Source of the DNA: Ecdyonurus torrentis
Lineage: Eukaryota; Arthropoda; Insecta; Ephemeroptera; Heptageniidae
NCBI GenBank assembly: GCA_949318235.1
Contig: OX439132.1
Span: 14,625,050 to 14,689,049 of the forward strand
Reading direction: 5' to 3'
Length of the DNA: 64,000 bases
The notes under the pieces are model-generated. The model did no database searches and was not told the origin of the DNA. It saw only the letters and a program-made list of their open reading frames with translations. A program made the position numbers and the translations under genes. Shown one piece after another: positions 14,015 to 27,451 of the stretch (its first letter is position 1; each line of letters begins with the position of its first letter).

Positions 14015-14323
14015 TTTTGTCTTTTATAAGATGACTCATTTTCTTACCCTTCTAACGACCTTCATAAATTATTATAGCATTGATTTGTTTATCAACAATC
14101 TTATTTCAAATAATAGTATATTCATACGGTTACAATTAATCAACTTTACCTCATTTAACAGATATATAGAGATAAATAATTTTGTATATTATATCGTCGT
14201 AAGATTAATGTATTATTTCATATACTTAAAAACTTTAATTTCAAATCAACTACAAGTTTATTTACTTTTTATAATAATTTATATATATACAATATCTAAT
14301 GATAATAAACTTTTAATATTTAA

Positions 14324-14660
14324 AGGCATAGACAACATGAAAACATTAGCATTTACATCACAAAACACTTGATGGGACTACATAAATAACATTATGGTCT
14401 CAAAACCCAACTCATAACACCGTCGTAGCAGTGATCAGAAAATTTCGATTTATGCAACCCGCACAACATTTTCATACTAGTTTTTGCCTGTTTCTGACGT
14501 CATAAACAGAAATATTCACGCAAATTGCATACTTTACAGTTTTTTAACGCTCTCTTGTGGGGCCACATTTACATTCTGGTAAAAATTATTATCAGTTTTG
14601 TAGATCCCATTTTATGTTTCATGATTAAAAAGAACATGTTGTTTCATGTTTTCTATGCCT
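14324..14660 (+). mobile_element. non-autonomous inverted-repeat element with TTAA flanks (copy A)
   Basis: The element is 337 bp and starts AGGCATAGACAACATGAAA. Its right end, read on the opposite strand, is AGGCATAGAAAACATGAAA, so the terminal inverted repeats differ at one of 19 positions. TTAA lies directly outside both ends (14320-14323 and 14661-14664), the target duplication typical of piggyBac-type transposons. There is no transposase frame. Two related copies occur in this window. It sits in the ligand gene's last intron, about 200 bp before the terminal exon. Superfamily assignment rests on the TTAA alone. Confidence 0.85.
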
Positions 14661-14855
14661 TTAAGTACTTCTGTACAGTACACGATGTATATGACGTGTG
14701 TTACCAAAATATCACGGCCATATAGTTGACGAGATTTTGATGACAGGTGTCATAAAAAGATGTTTTTATATCAATTCACTCAATTTTAGTTCCCCTTTAT
14801 GAATCGAGCATTATATATAATATAATAAATGATTTTTTCTTCTCTATGTTTACAG

Positions 14856-15041
14856 ACTTTGGCAGCAAATAATCACGCCGTGATTCAGGGATTTCTACAT
14901 ATGAAACGATATGATGTACCAGCCCCATGTTGTGTCTCTGAACAACTAAGTTCTGTCAATGTTATGTCGTATGAAGATGAATATTCAGTGGTTTTACGTA
15001 TGTATCATAACATGACGGTACAATCATGTAGGTGCCGCTAA
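14856..15041 (+). CDS. BMP3/GDF10-like TGF-beta ligand, terminal exon
   Basis: This terminal coding exon has 61 codons plus TAA. The acceptor is CTATGTTTACAG and the exon opens TLAANNHAVIQ, matching the BMP 'NHAxxQ' helix region. It carries the CC pair (residues 25-26 of the exon) and the final C-x-C (58 and 60). The CC-to-C gap of 31 residues is the BMP standard. Together with the previous exon this gives all seven cysteines, including the CC-pair cysteine that usually forms the inter-chain bond. The end, YHNMTVQSCRCR, closely resembles vertebrate BMP3 (PNMTVESCACR) and includes an N-x-T glycosylation site. That tail, rather than the overall domain, is the main reason for the BMP3/GDF10 call. 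ADMP or another divergent BMP is the alternative. An AATAAA occurs 17 bases after the stop (15058-15063), but this hexamer is common here, so the true poly(A) site is unknown. Confidence 0.93.
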   Translation, partial: TLAANNHAVIQGFLHMKRYDVPAPCCVSEQLSSVNVMSYEDEYSVVLRMYHNMTVQSCRCR

Positions 15042-15252
15042 AATATTTATTATTATTAATAAATAATAATAATAATAATAACATACGTATTATTATGGAG
15101 AATTTATATATTGAACAACGTAAATTTTTTATTTTTTAATTTATTAAATTGCATGTAATATTGATTTCTTTTTCTTTGACAAAAACTTTTTTGAAATGTG
15201 AATTTCAATAATACATAATATGGAAATTTACAGCTTGTTTTTTTATTGATTT

Positions 15253-15286
<34 letters not shown>

Positions 15287-15914
15287 TCGTAAATGTGTGG
15301 CATTAAATTTTTTCAAAATATATAGAAAGATCTAAAAAATAAATTATTACTCAAAATTTTATATAATATCATTAAAGTAATTAATTATATAGTACTGACT
15401 TTTGCGCACGCAATTTAGAATTTTTGAAAATATAAAAGCTAAGAGCATATAACGCATTTTACATAACTAATGTCTCTCGTTAAGAATTAGATTCATGTAT
15501 AGTAAAAAAAGTTTAAAAATAATTTATATGTATGTATATCTATATCAAAAATATATAGAATAAAAAAAAATTGTATAATCATTTAAAATTTCTCTATATC
15601 GATATAACGGTCTATGTTAACTCATAATAAAATGTTTCAACAAAAATCATTTCTCTAATAATACAGAATAATTAAATAATCGATTTTTTTTTCTTCATAT
15701 CAGCTAAATATTTTGTTATATGATTTAGTTAAAATTCATGAAGTTTTTTTTTCTTCTCATATTCATACGTCATTAATATATAATGTGTAATTAAATATGC
15801 AGCATGTAAACTGTAGACTGATATTTTAGCGTAAAATAATATTACATTAAACAAGTGTAGCATATTATGTTGTATTTTTGTGTTATAATTGTACTACAAT
15901 TAGGTCCTCTTTTT

Positions 15915-15951
<37 letters not shown>

Positions 15952-18696
15952 AGTCATTTTTTATCATCTTCAGTAAATTAAAATTACGTTTCTAATTTTG
16001 GTACTATTTTTTTTAATGGTAATTGGTAACCAAAGAACGTGTAAAAAAAATAATAGTAACCATAATAGTAGAATCTTTTCCGTTTTCAATTTAATAACAA
16101 TAACTAATCCTGTACTGAAAAGAAAAAAAAAATTGAAAAATTACAAGATAGTACCTTTATTCATATCCCTTAAACCCTTCTGTAGACTTACGAACTGGGG
16201 AGAAAACTTGTAAAGTAAGCAACCCACTTTACCATTTTCTATTGTAGATCTAAATTTCATGGCGTATTGAATTCCAAAAGTTGATACTTTACAATTTCTT
16301 ACCCCCAGTTTGTGAAAGTATAACAAAAGAGTTAAAAGTGACAGTATAGGTGCATAATAGTCACATCTAATGATTTATCCGTTTGTTTTTGAGTACAGGA
16401 TCACTTTAATAATAAATAGAAGATAAAAATCCAAAAATTAAACATTATTTTATGTATATATAAATTTGTACTTCTCAATTCTCCAGCTAGGACCTAATTA
16501 CAAATTTTTAGACGTCACAGCATTTTTTTTTTTTTTTTTTTTTTTTGCTAAAATATTAAAGGAGAGAAAGACATCTTTTAAGAAGCTGTGATGATTTTTT
16601 TTTGTAAAGAATTTTCATATGTGTGTGTAATTTTACGGTATAAAAAAAATTATAAAAATATATAATAATTAAATCTTGTCACAAAAACATAATTAAAAAG
16701 AAAATACAAAAAAATAAAAAATAAAAATAAATGTAGAAAAATGTAGTTGTTACGGTGAGTGTTATAAGTGTATAGAAAAATAAATAATATAAATATAAAA
16801 TGTAAAGTAACTAACATGTATATAGTTTTTGTTTTAATTCCATTATATATATTTTATTTCTCGTTTACCGTATTATTTAGAAATATAAAGCGGGAAAATT
16901 TTGAAAGAAAGAAAAAAAAATCACGCACCTGAAATTGGACCAAAATTAAGTATAACGGTAAAAAGTTGATAAAATTATAATATAATTTGAATACTAATTT
17001 AGGAAATAACAATTATAGTAAAAAAAAAAAGTTCTTCTCTATAATTACGTCTTGGGTTTATGATTTGTTTTTTAATTACTATATAAGTTATGGAGTATTA
17101 TAAAAAATATCAATGCTATACATAAATAAATGTTATATGATATGTGTAGCAATAAAAATATGTACGTAGTTCAAACTTGTATAGAAAAGTGGAGTAAAGT
17201 AGGATTTAAATTTCATTTTATTTTTACAAGTATACTTTCAAATCTCCCATTTTACGTTTTTAATGAGAATAGCAATCAAACAGCAAACGGTATTAAAAAA
17301 AAAAAAAAAAAAAACTATGTTGGTAAAGAGGTGAAATCTGCGTTGAAGCCAAAAAAATGAGTTTCACTTCTTTTCAAAACCATAAAAAAATATATATAAA
17401 TTTGAAAACCCTAATGGGCAAAACCATACTGTTAATTCCATAGCCTGATAGATTATTCTACCCATTGCAGAAAAGAAAAAACAAAAGTATGTTTGATAGT
17501 ACACTTATTTCTGTAAGTTATAAAATCAAAGTTCTATAATTTATTTATTATTTTTTCTTCTTTTGGTGATGAAATAACATATTAATATAACAAACGAGCA
17601 CTTTTTTTTATTAAAGTATATTTACATATATATTTTAATTTTGTGTTCATTTAAAAAAAATTATAAATAATATAATAATAATTATTATAGAAGATAAGTT
17701 ATATATGATATAATAAATGTATGTATGTAGTTATGAAAAAAAAAACATATTTGAAGGATTATAATAATAATATAATAATAATAAAAACTTTGCTGAAATG
17801 TTAAGGAGTGACAACAAAACTTTATGTACGTATGCACACTCAGTAAAGTTAAAAATAAAAATGGATTTAAAAAAAAAAAAAACGACACCTGCAGCATTAC
17901 CTTTTTATTATTCCACTCTCATAATAAATCTACTATAATATAACAATGAGATTTAAACCAATTTTTATTCTCATTGGCTTATTTTGTTATTATTATTTGT
18001 TAATTAAATTAATGAGGATAGAATTGTGAGTTAATCAATTTATTCAATTTCTTTTTTTTTTACGCAAGATTTTTTTTTATTTTTTTTTTTTTATTATTAT
18101 AGTTATTTAATTAGTATAGTTAATGATATTATTGTACAAAAAGATAATTTAATTATTTTAATTTATAGAGTGATTTTAATTACTGTTGATAAGGTCCGCA
18201 GTCTTTAAAAAAAACAAAAGATTTGTTAATTTTTAATGCTTCATCTTTTTTATTGCCATCAATTAAAATAGGACCGATTTTTTTTATACAGTTTTTTTAT
18301 GTTAATTTATATAAAATGAAATCATCTTGAAAACTTTAAGTAAATTTGTGCCTTTTTTTCCCCCCTTCTTTTTCAATATTTTCTTTTTTTAAATGCATAT
18401 TAATCATATTATATTTATATTGTCGATTCTAATATATTTTCAAGTACAACAAAGTTTAACGACGGAAATACAGAAGAGTAAAGTATACACTTTAGTTTAA
18501 AGCAGACTAAAAAAAATAAAAAATAAAATACGATTTATTTAAAATGAGTTCTGCAAGTTCAAGTCTAGTGAAGTGGCCCTTTATACTTATCTCTCTTTTA
18601 CTAAAGATTTTATCTGCAGTTTAGCATTGTCCTGCAAGGAGATCAGAGAAGATGTCATGATGAGGGCGCAAGGAGCATCAGAGTGGCAAAGATTTA

Positions 18697-19560
18697 CACG
18701 GAGAAAAAGTATTTAGAACCAGCCAGCATATTAAAATGTTCATATAGCATATTTACTCGCCATATGTGAGTACTAAATAACATGGGCAAGTATGGGAAAA
18801 ATAACATATTTTGCCAGTTTAAAAATACTTATTATAGTAATATTTGTGAGAGACTTGATAGGTTGAATTAGGTTTTCAAGTATGCGAGAATTATAATAAA
18901 CAACAACAGTCAGAAACGACGTTTGTCCGATGCTGAGCAGCTATTTATTGCTCCAGTATGGCGTCGAAGCGTATTTAGCATGACGTCATGTGCATACACC
19001 CTATATAATAGTATAGTTGAATAAAATGACAGTTACACGGAAATAATAAATTACGTAATTTATGCTGCATTTATATTATTAAAGCATAAATGATGCTATT
19101 GGAACAACATGAATAAATATACTGTATACAACAATATATTTATGTTATATAACGTAATTGTTATGCAATATAGCATAAGCTATGCTGTATTGAACAAATT
19201 GTGCTGAAAATGAGCTATAGCATAATTACATACATATTTATTTTTGTACGTTATAGCTTTCATGAAAATATAATAAATATATGAAAGTCAAGTTTTTCAA
19301 AAATACGTAAAATGACGGAAAGATCGTAAATGATACTGAATGAATTATTTCTGAATTTTAGCTGTAATATTTCTTCGTGAATGCCATTGAAATATATTTA
19401 AATGCAAAATAAGCTCAAAAAATTTAAACTTATATTAAAACCTGAATAATAAAAATATATTTATATATTTGAGGTTATATAAAAAGTTTTCAAATTAAAG
19501 AAAATTGTTTCAAATATAAACACTGTACAGTACAGTATACTTGTCGCCTATTTCTCCGTG
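18697..19560. mobile_element. TA-flanked inverted-repeat element with CACGGAGAAA ends, carrying a nested insertion
   Basis: The left end CACGGAGAAA and right end TTTCTCCGTG are perfect inverted repeats over 10 bases. TA lies directly outside each (18695-18696, 19561-19562), as for Tc1/mariner-type insertions. The element is 864 bp, of which about 217 bp is a second, smaller element of the CACGGA group (19036-19252). No transposase frame is visible, so it is non-autonomous or decayed. Confidence 0.7.
19036..19252 (+). mobile_element. about 0.22-kb CACGGA-ended MITE, nested copy
   Basis: It begins CACGGAAATAATAAATTACG after a TA and ends in ATTTATTTTTGTACG, a decayed form of the TTTTTGTCCGTG end seen in the 25445 copy. 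The interior has many 'AGCATAA/TTATGCT' words and aligns with the copies at 25445 and 42778. It lies inside the larger 18697-19560 element, so it inserted later. The exact right end is uncertain by one or two bases. Confidence 0.8.
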
Positions 19561-20007
19561 TAGACATTGCAGCTACAAAACAATGGACTGCACAAATTAG
19601 TAGAGTCATTCAAGTGAACGACACGACACCATGATGCAACTTTTGCTGCATTTCTCCCCTTTTATTTCAAATGCATTTCATAGGATTAAGATAACAAGAT
19701 CTTTTTGTTACTTAAGCACAATTTCCATTAAATATTTCGTTTCTATTGTGTATAATAATCTCTCTTTATGCTTTGTTTCTATCATAGAATTTTGCGGGTC
19801 AAAAATATGTTTGTAATGAAATTAAAGTTACGTAGAAAACATTCCTGAGACGTACTTTGAAACTTTAACATGAAGGTTATACGTCTATAAAATCAATTTT
19901 ATATTGTTAACAAATTGAATATCGCGGTATATATACAATATAATTAAGCAAATTTAGTCATGGAAGCTACCAATGATTCTCTGCCAATACAGTCATCGTA
20001 CGATTAC

Positions 20008-20122
20008 GAAAATATATTATTTTCTAAAACAAAAATTTTTAATTTTTTTTTTTAAATATGTCAGTTAGGACCTGCGATTTCTTCTCGTAATTTGCATTTT
20101 TAATAACCTTTTACGTGTGTAT
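20008..20122 (+). repeat. dispersed repeat, copy 1
   Basis: GAAAATATATTATTTTCTAA opens it and CGATTTCTTCTCGTAATTTG then ACGTGTGT close it. A diverged copy is at 21876-22018 in the same orientation. Confidence 0.65.
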
Positions 20123-20816
20123 CTCTTTAAGAGAAAGGGATTGGGGGATACATATATATAAAAATAATAATAAAATACTGTAATATTTTCAAGAAATTTT
20201 AAAATGCCAGTAAAAATAATGACTTTGTTATTGCCATTATTACAGCAATTATATAAGTTTAAAATAAACTTAATCAGAAAGCCTATTGGATGTCACGTGG
20301 CTAATATTAGTACTCTGACGTAAGGTAAATAAATCTCAAATCAACTGTTTCAATAATAATTGGAAATTGGATCTTTGCATATCGTTCATCGACGTTGGAT
20401 TATTCTCATAATAACGCAACGGAATATTTTCTGGCGTAGAGTTCCTATATATATATATATTATGATTTCACGTCCAATTAAAATATTCCTGACATTATAC
20501 CACACAAATTGTTCCTGCAATATAATACTATCAATATTTACTGCATATAATTACGAGTTTGGATGTTAATATTATTTAAGGGGACACGTCAGAGGTTCAA
20601 AAATATCTACGTATTTTTATTTCAAAACTGATATTTTGAAAAGCTTATTAAGCCAGTTAAATTTTTCAGAGTAAAGATCACTGCAAATTATATATGACGA
20701 ATATTGCTAAAATTAACATTAAGCCTTATGAGGCTAAAATAGCGGTGACACACTGTAATTTTTTGATGCCCGGTAGTTTTTTTTTTTTTTTTTTTTTCTT
20801 TTGAAAGTATATTATA

Positions 20817-21026
20817 CACGGAAAACCAAAATTTAAGAAATTATAGAAGTAACTCTTCAGCACAAACCAATAACTTGGTTGAAAAAAAGTTTAAAGAGTA
20901 ACTTGTTCGTATAAACGTAATTTCTTCAGTGGTTAGCTCTTTAGATCTTAAAAAACTTTGTATTTATCTAACAAATTTATTGTAAAAAAAAAGTTGAAGT
21001 TCACTCTTTAGTTACTTTTTTCCGGG
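20817..21026. mobile_element. TA-flanked 210-bp inverted-repeat element
   Basis: The left end is TA|CACGGAAAACC. The right end is TTTTTTCCGGG|TA, giving near-matching inverted tips (CACGGAAAA / CCCGGAAAA). The interior differs from the 0.22-kb family, with repeated AGTAACT/AGTTACT words. It appears to be a separate size class using similar ends. Short inverted tips make this less certain than the others. Confidence 0.5.
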
Positions 21027-21875
21027 TATTTTGCAACAACAACAACTTGCATTATACCTATACTGTAGCATAAAATCATAATGATTAAATGACTTTTTCA
21101 TGAACAATAACTTGGAAAACAACTCTGCCAAAGCGGTAGAAATCATACTTAAATATACGTTCCTTTTGAAATATAGAAAAGTTGGAATTTTCACTTAAAT
21201 GAAATGGAGGTATACTATAAATAATTGTAATAAAATGAAGTTATGTTACGTCAAGTTAAATAATTTAATTTTGATAAAATTTTATCTTGAAGCGTTGAGC
21301 TAAAATATCATTATCAATATGTAACAAAAAAAAATTAATGCAACAGCAGTATGTATAATTTCAAATATTCATATAAGTGAGAATATTTAATTAAAAATTA
21401 AAAGTTTTAAAATTTACAACGTAGAGAAAATTAAAAGTTCTATCTTTCTGGTATAATAATAAACCCTTTGGCAAAAACCATTTCATACAAAAAAAAAAGC
21501 CTAATTGTTACAATGTGAAATTTATTATAAAACAATTTATACTGGAATTATTTTGACAAGTATAGAAAAAATATGTTGAGTTTGCAAAATATTTCGGTAT
21601 ATTTCTCCACTGTGCTATTTTTTATTATTATATATATTTTTCTTGTCTTGTGTCTTGTTGGCTTTTTGACGAGCTCACAAAAATGTGAATGAACATTCTT
21701 GTAAAAGATTCAAATATGCGAAAGATTTTTTTGGTATATATAAACACACACATATATACGAATTTATTTCAGTTGGAAACTTTTTTATTATAATGTTATA
21801 TGTATGTGTATTTATCATTTTATTTTTTTGGCGACAGAATACAAACTAAGAATAGATTTTTTTTTTTCATCTAAA

Positions 21876-22018
21876 CGAAAATATATTATTTTCTAAACCA
21901 ATAAAAAAAATATTTCAAAAATTTGAAATGAAAGTAAAAGTTTGCAAATTTAAAATATGTTAATTTGCACCGATTTCTTCTCATAATTTGCATTTTTAAT
22001 AAGATTTTACGTGTGTGT
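21876..22018 (+). repeat. dispersed repeat, copy 2
   Basis: It shares GAAAATATATTATTTTCTAA and CGATTTCTTCTCATAATTTG with the copy at 20008. The middle has an extra 30 bp or so. Confidence 0.65.
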
Positions 22019-24824
22019 TAAATGACATTTAAAATTTAATATGTAAATTTGTATAAAAAGAGCTTTCAAACAGGGGACAAAATTTTCAATATTATCAGAC
22101 GATTATTTTCAATGTTTTACTTCCCCCCTTTAAAATTCTCTTTATATATCCCTGAATTGAATCAACCCACAAAGCATTATTGTAAAGCAGGAGTATAGTA
22201 TTCTATAATATGATTTACTTTCATGCATTAGATGTCATTACATCATAATGTACGTTACCATAAATTCGATATTACTATAATAATAAACAAAACTATAAAC
22301 CTTAATGACACGGTGGTTAAAATTTTGTCGTAAACGTTTTTTTTTTTTGTTTGTTTTTTTTTTTTTTTTTTTTTTGAGGTTATGTTAAATTCTCAAAATT
22401 AATACCATTACCATTTTTTTTAATAGAAGGACAAGCCTTTTAGCTAATCGAATTATAATCTCATGTATGGAGTACGCCAGCTATGTTGATGTGTAATATG
22501 TATGGTCAAGTATATTTTAGTTTATGTAAAATCCATTACTTTATGCTGTAAAATTTTATGTTGCATGGACCACTACCTATATAACTTTGAGATGTATATA
22601 CTCATGTTTAATAATTTATAAGTTGATTTTTTTTTTTCGGTACGTGTTGCATTAAATTTAATGTAGGAATATTTTGTAATAATTTTTACTTTAAATTTGT
22701 TTTTACCTTTTATGGTAAATTTTCATGTTTTAATAAATAACAGAAGAGGGTAGTAGAGTTTTCAGATGTTAAAGTGTAATAGCTGTAATAATATTTTAAG
22801 GCGAGTAATAAATAAATAATTCATACTGAACAAAAAAATAAAAAAATAAAAAAATCGAGTTACATGTCCATCTTAAAAAATCAAATGTGATATTTAATTA
22901 CGAAAAATGTGTTTTGCACATTTCTATACTTCATCAATGTGATTTGAAAACCTGATCGAAAATATCAATTATTATAGTATCATTAATAAAATATACCAAC
23001 TTTTTTTATTGCCTATATATCCATCCATGAATATTATTTCAATAATTAAAAAGAGCCTGCTAAAAAAAATAAAATAAAGGGAGTATAACTTTATCCTGCT
23101 AGATAACATACTGCATGTACTAAAAAGTTTCCAGTTATTGAAAAAGTTTGAGAAATACAGTTGTAAAAAAAAAAAAAAAAGAACGACATTCGCTATTTTT
23201 ATTTCTATTTTTGTGTGCGGAATAATTGAATAGCCCTTTTTTTATGTGACGTCCTGGCAGCTGTGCTGAACTCTCTTTAGACTGATGCAAATAAAATAAT
23301 AAATATTACAAAAAACTTGTTCTATAACCTTCTTTGAGTTACCTCAATATAAAATTATTTCGGCAAAACGTAAATTGGTAAAACATGATGTTGTCATGCG
23401 TGTCGAAATGTTATAATATGAAAGAAAGAAAAAAAATCCCATTCATAAAATACAAAAGACATCATTGTTTCTCGTTTTAAACAATTAGCATTTTAAGACC
23501 ACACAAATTTAAAGCAAAGGAGTGGAAAAAAAATTATGGACATTTCAAGGTAAGCTTATAACAAACTAGTAAAACTACTGAAGAAAAAGCTTCACTCAAG
23601 TCACAGTATAGGGACTCAAGTCAAAGAAATATTTAAGCTCTCGCGCTCCTTTTTTAGTTATATTTTGAAATGATACCAGCTGTTTCTGGATTGGAGAGAG
23701 TATGCAAAAATTATAATTATTTTACAGTTTCGAGAGCAATAAAAGCCCTACAGAATTTTGTTATTAATAAAACATACCTTAATCCTTAATTGATTTCAAT
23801 TTCTACATGAAAATCAAAGTTTTTATTAGTAGAAAATGAACAGTAAAGTTGCAGATCTTCGTACCACTGAAGAATCTACCCGGTGTTTATTTGCGCGCCA
23901 ACTTTCACTAAATGAGAAATTGATATTTTTAATGTGATTTCAATACTTAAAGAGGAGTATAATATACACAAATCAATCCAAAAATTTTAATTAATAAATC
24001 ATTATAGTTTAAGAATACAAAAAACACTTAAAATATTAAAAATAAAGAAAAACGTGTTGATGTGTTTTGCTTTTACAACTTTGTAAACATTAAAATTTCA
24101 CTTTTGGTGGTTATATGCCATCTAGTGGTTAGAAGTTGAATCGTGTGTTTTTGGTTAGTTATCAGAGGGGGCAGTAGCTTATACTTCTTAAGATACTTTT
24201 TAGTTTTATGTTTAGCGGGAATAGCTATTTTTTAAACAAAGTTACTTGGGAAAAAATCGAGGAAAATGTCTGTGTTTTTTAATGAGTTTAATTTATAAAT
24301 TATAATTATATTAATATCAAAAAAAAAAATCTGATGATCATAAGCTTTTATAAAACTACTCAAATCCTCGAAACACGTTATTTTAACGATATTTTATACT
24401 GTAATAATATTTATAATATAATATATAATTAATTTTTAGAAAACTCGAAAAAAATATTTAGCAAAAAGCTCTAAAATTTATGTCTTAAAAAAAGTAAAGC
24501 CTTTTGTGTAAAGTTTGATTTTACTTGCTAAAAAACTTTGCTTTTACCAATGGAACAGAGGGATGATCGTGCGACTGATTTTCCTTCATCTTTGAACACC
24601 TAAAAACTCATCACTCTACGCTCTCTTTACTTTTAACTTTAAATCAATAAATTGGATGTTGAAAAGATAGAGCTTTTTTTTGCCAAGAGAGCTGTTATTT
24701 GAAATCAACTATATAAAAATATCTCTTTACTTTTTTATTAATATTATTTGAGAGAGAGAGAGAGAGAGAGAATGAATAAAAAATTAAAATAAAACAATGA
24801 GCTAGACGAATATATTTTTTCTTT

Positions 24825-24829
<5 letters not shown>

Positions 24830-24901
<72 letters not shown>
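24830..24901. repeat. (TC)n microsatellite
   Basis: Perfect TC run of about 72 bp. A shorter (AG)n lies 60 bp to its left (24751-24771), giving an inverted pair of purine/pyrimidine tracts. Confidence 0.97.
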
Positions 24902-24905
<4 letters not shown>

Positions 24906-25444
24906 TTATTATTATTTCTATATTCATTAATTTTTTATCAGTCGTATTTTTATAACAAAATATAATAAAGATGTTTTTACAAAATAAGCTTTTTCTAAAA
25001 TCAGATTTTGTTTTCAATTTCTCGTACATCATCAATACACGTGATACCTTTATAAAAGGAAAGAGAAGATAATCCAGATTACTTATATATAGAGTATACA
25101 GAAGATATAGCAAAAGAAGGAAAAAGAACACCATACACTTCATTTTAGTGTTCAAACCAATTTAGATTTTGCAAGAGATTGCACAATTTGATGAAATTCA
25201 TCCAAGCTTAAAAATGTATATATAAGATTATTTTAGTAGAAGTGAAATGACTAAATAAAATACTTATCTTCAAAAGCTATAATTTTATCCTCACTATACA
25301 GGATAACATTCTATTAATATTATCAAATCTTATTTCCTTATACAACTGATTTTTAAACTGATATACTCATACACTTTTGCTGCTCGCTGCTCTTTAAGAA
25401 GTTTAAGGTATTTTATATGTGATTTAAAAAATATATAAGACATA

Positions 25445-25683
25445 CACGGAAATAATAAATTACGTAATTTATGCTGCATTTATGTCATTATAGCATAAAT
25501 AATACTAAATTTAAACAACATAAATAATTATACTGTATAACGTCATATTATGCTGTAAAATATCATATTATGCTATGTAACATAGTTATTATGCAGTATA
25601 GCATAAATTATGCTATATTGAACAAATTGTGCTGAAAGTAAGCTATATAGCATAGTTCTATTACTTATTTATTTTTGTCCGTG
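25445..25683 (+). mobile_element. about 0.24-kb CACGGA-ended MITE, same family
   Basis: The ends are CACGGAAATAAT and ATTTTTGTCCGTG. TA precedes the left end, but AA follows the right end, so the target duplication has mutated. It shares the first 40 bases almost exactly with the 19036 copy and the same TATGCT/AGCATA-rich interior. No coding frame. Confidence 0.8.
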
Positions 25684-25856
25684 AAGATGCTAGTTGAATG
25701 TGTATGAATTGAATTTCGTATTAAAAGACCGTGAGGAACTCACGCATGGAAAGTCACTGGCGTTTTGTTTTAACAATTAGCTACTCATTATTTACAATTT
25801 GTTGTTTTAATGTATGAATTTTTCCCCATGGATCATAAAGATATTTTCACTAAAAT

Positions 25857-26165
25857 TGAGGAAGACCGCAGGCATTTTCAAGCAGTGATTTTTATTGCAT
25901 ATTCTGAAAGAGGGACCCGAATCGATTGATGTGTAATGTTGTAATATTTGAGTTTATTAAGTAATAATTTTTAATAATTTTTGAAAATAGTGATATGACG
26001 TCACAGTGGGCAATTTTTTGCATTATAGCATCTCGATTTTCAAAAATTAAAAATACTTGATGAACTCAAAAATTATGAAATTGCAAATTAGTCGCGATTA
26101 ACAATGGTCCGTTCTTTCAGAAAATTCAATAAAATCAGCATTAAAACAATTATTGTCTTTCCTCA
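25857..26165. mobile_element. fold-back element with arms of about 65 bp
   Basis: The left arm starting TGAGGAAGAC and running to AGAGGGACC matches, with scattered differences, the reverse complement of the right arm (TGAGGAAAGAC to AGAACGGACC). The core ATTCTGAAAGA / TTTTCTGAAAGA and TGATTTTTATTG / TGATTTTATTG blocks are shared. The central section contains TGACGTCA. No target duplication is clear and no other copy was seen in the window. It looks like a non-autonomous MITE or fold-back transposon. Confidence 0.7.
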
Positions 26166-27416
26166 TTGTAATACTAACGATAAGCATACAATTTTTCAAA
26201 GCAAGTTCTTATTTTTGTGGCACAGAAATTATATAATATTCTATATATTATATGATTTTTTTATGTGATTTTGCTATAATTGATGTTTTCAATAACATAC
26301 ATATTTATTCACCATGTGCAGTACTTAATAAATGAAAAATTGAAACAGTAAACTCTTGACATTTTTAATGACTCATTCTCTAAAATTAAAAAAATTGCCT
26401 CTTCATTTCATCATGAATCATTAAACTATAAAATGATGTGTTTATATGTGTGTAACTTACTAACCATACTCTAGCATAAGGAAATAATGTATGTATTAAC
26501 TATATGTAATTCCAATGTAACTGACAGTGAGCTGTCTTGTTTTGAGTAATAAACAATTACGAATATATTATTTTGTCAGAGACAAATATTTAGATTTACA
26601 GTTCAAACATTCCCGACAAACGGCAAAAGTAACTTCACCTTTTTTTTTTTTTTTATTTCAGCTTGATTTTTTAAGGCTATGGTATTGCAATGTACTTGTT
26701 TAAAGTCCCCATAAAAATAAAATAAATTTAATTAAAAAAAAAATAATAAATAAAAAAAAAATAGCAAACGTATAAAAAAAATGTAATTTCATTAAAATTT
26801 AAATTACAGCGTTGGCTAAAATTGCTTCTTTTTTAATATATAAAAAATACGTTTCATTTATGTCATATTGTTATTTTTCAAAAAATAAGTTACCTAAAAA
26901 GAGTTGTTGACAACCTCAAAATATAATTGTAACGTAGGGATTTTTCAACAATACTTTATATATCTGCAAAAAATCTTGCAAATAAAAAATAAGAAAAATA
27001 CTAAAAATAGTATTCATATTGTTACAAGCTTGGGTCTAAAAAATTATAAAAAGAAAAAAAATCCAAACATTTTTATATAATACAAAAAAGAAAGCTTTTT
27101 TCAATCAGCCAAGCCTTGATAGACCATGCAGTTAGCTTTCTTTTGCTATACACAGCTTTTTGTTCTATGCTCGAAATTTTTTCTCAAAGGCCTTTTTTTC
27201 TTTGTTGTTTTATCTTGAAGGAAAAAGAGAGAGAGAGAGAAAAAAATCACGAGGTTAGTTGGGGAATAGAAAGACTTTTAGATGAAAATTGCTTTGATAG
27301 GCAATTTGATTGAAACTCTTGCAAAAACAGTTGCCTGAATTCTTTTCTCTTTCGAATGAAAAGATAGTTAGATGGGCAGTAAATCTGAAAATTGAATGAC
27401 TTGAGGAGACTCAATC

Positions 27417-27451
<35 letters not shown>

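Noticed and set aside
18560..18640. Possible minus-strand terminal exon reading DNAKLQIKSLVKER then stop after TCTCCTTGCAG
   Set aside because: It is very short, has no compatible upstream exon, and overlaps a forward reading of equal quality.
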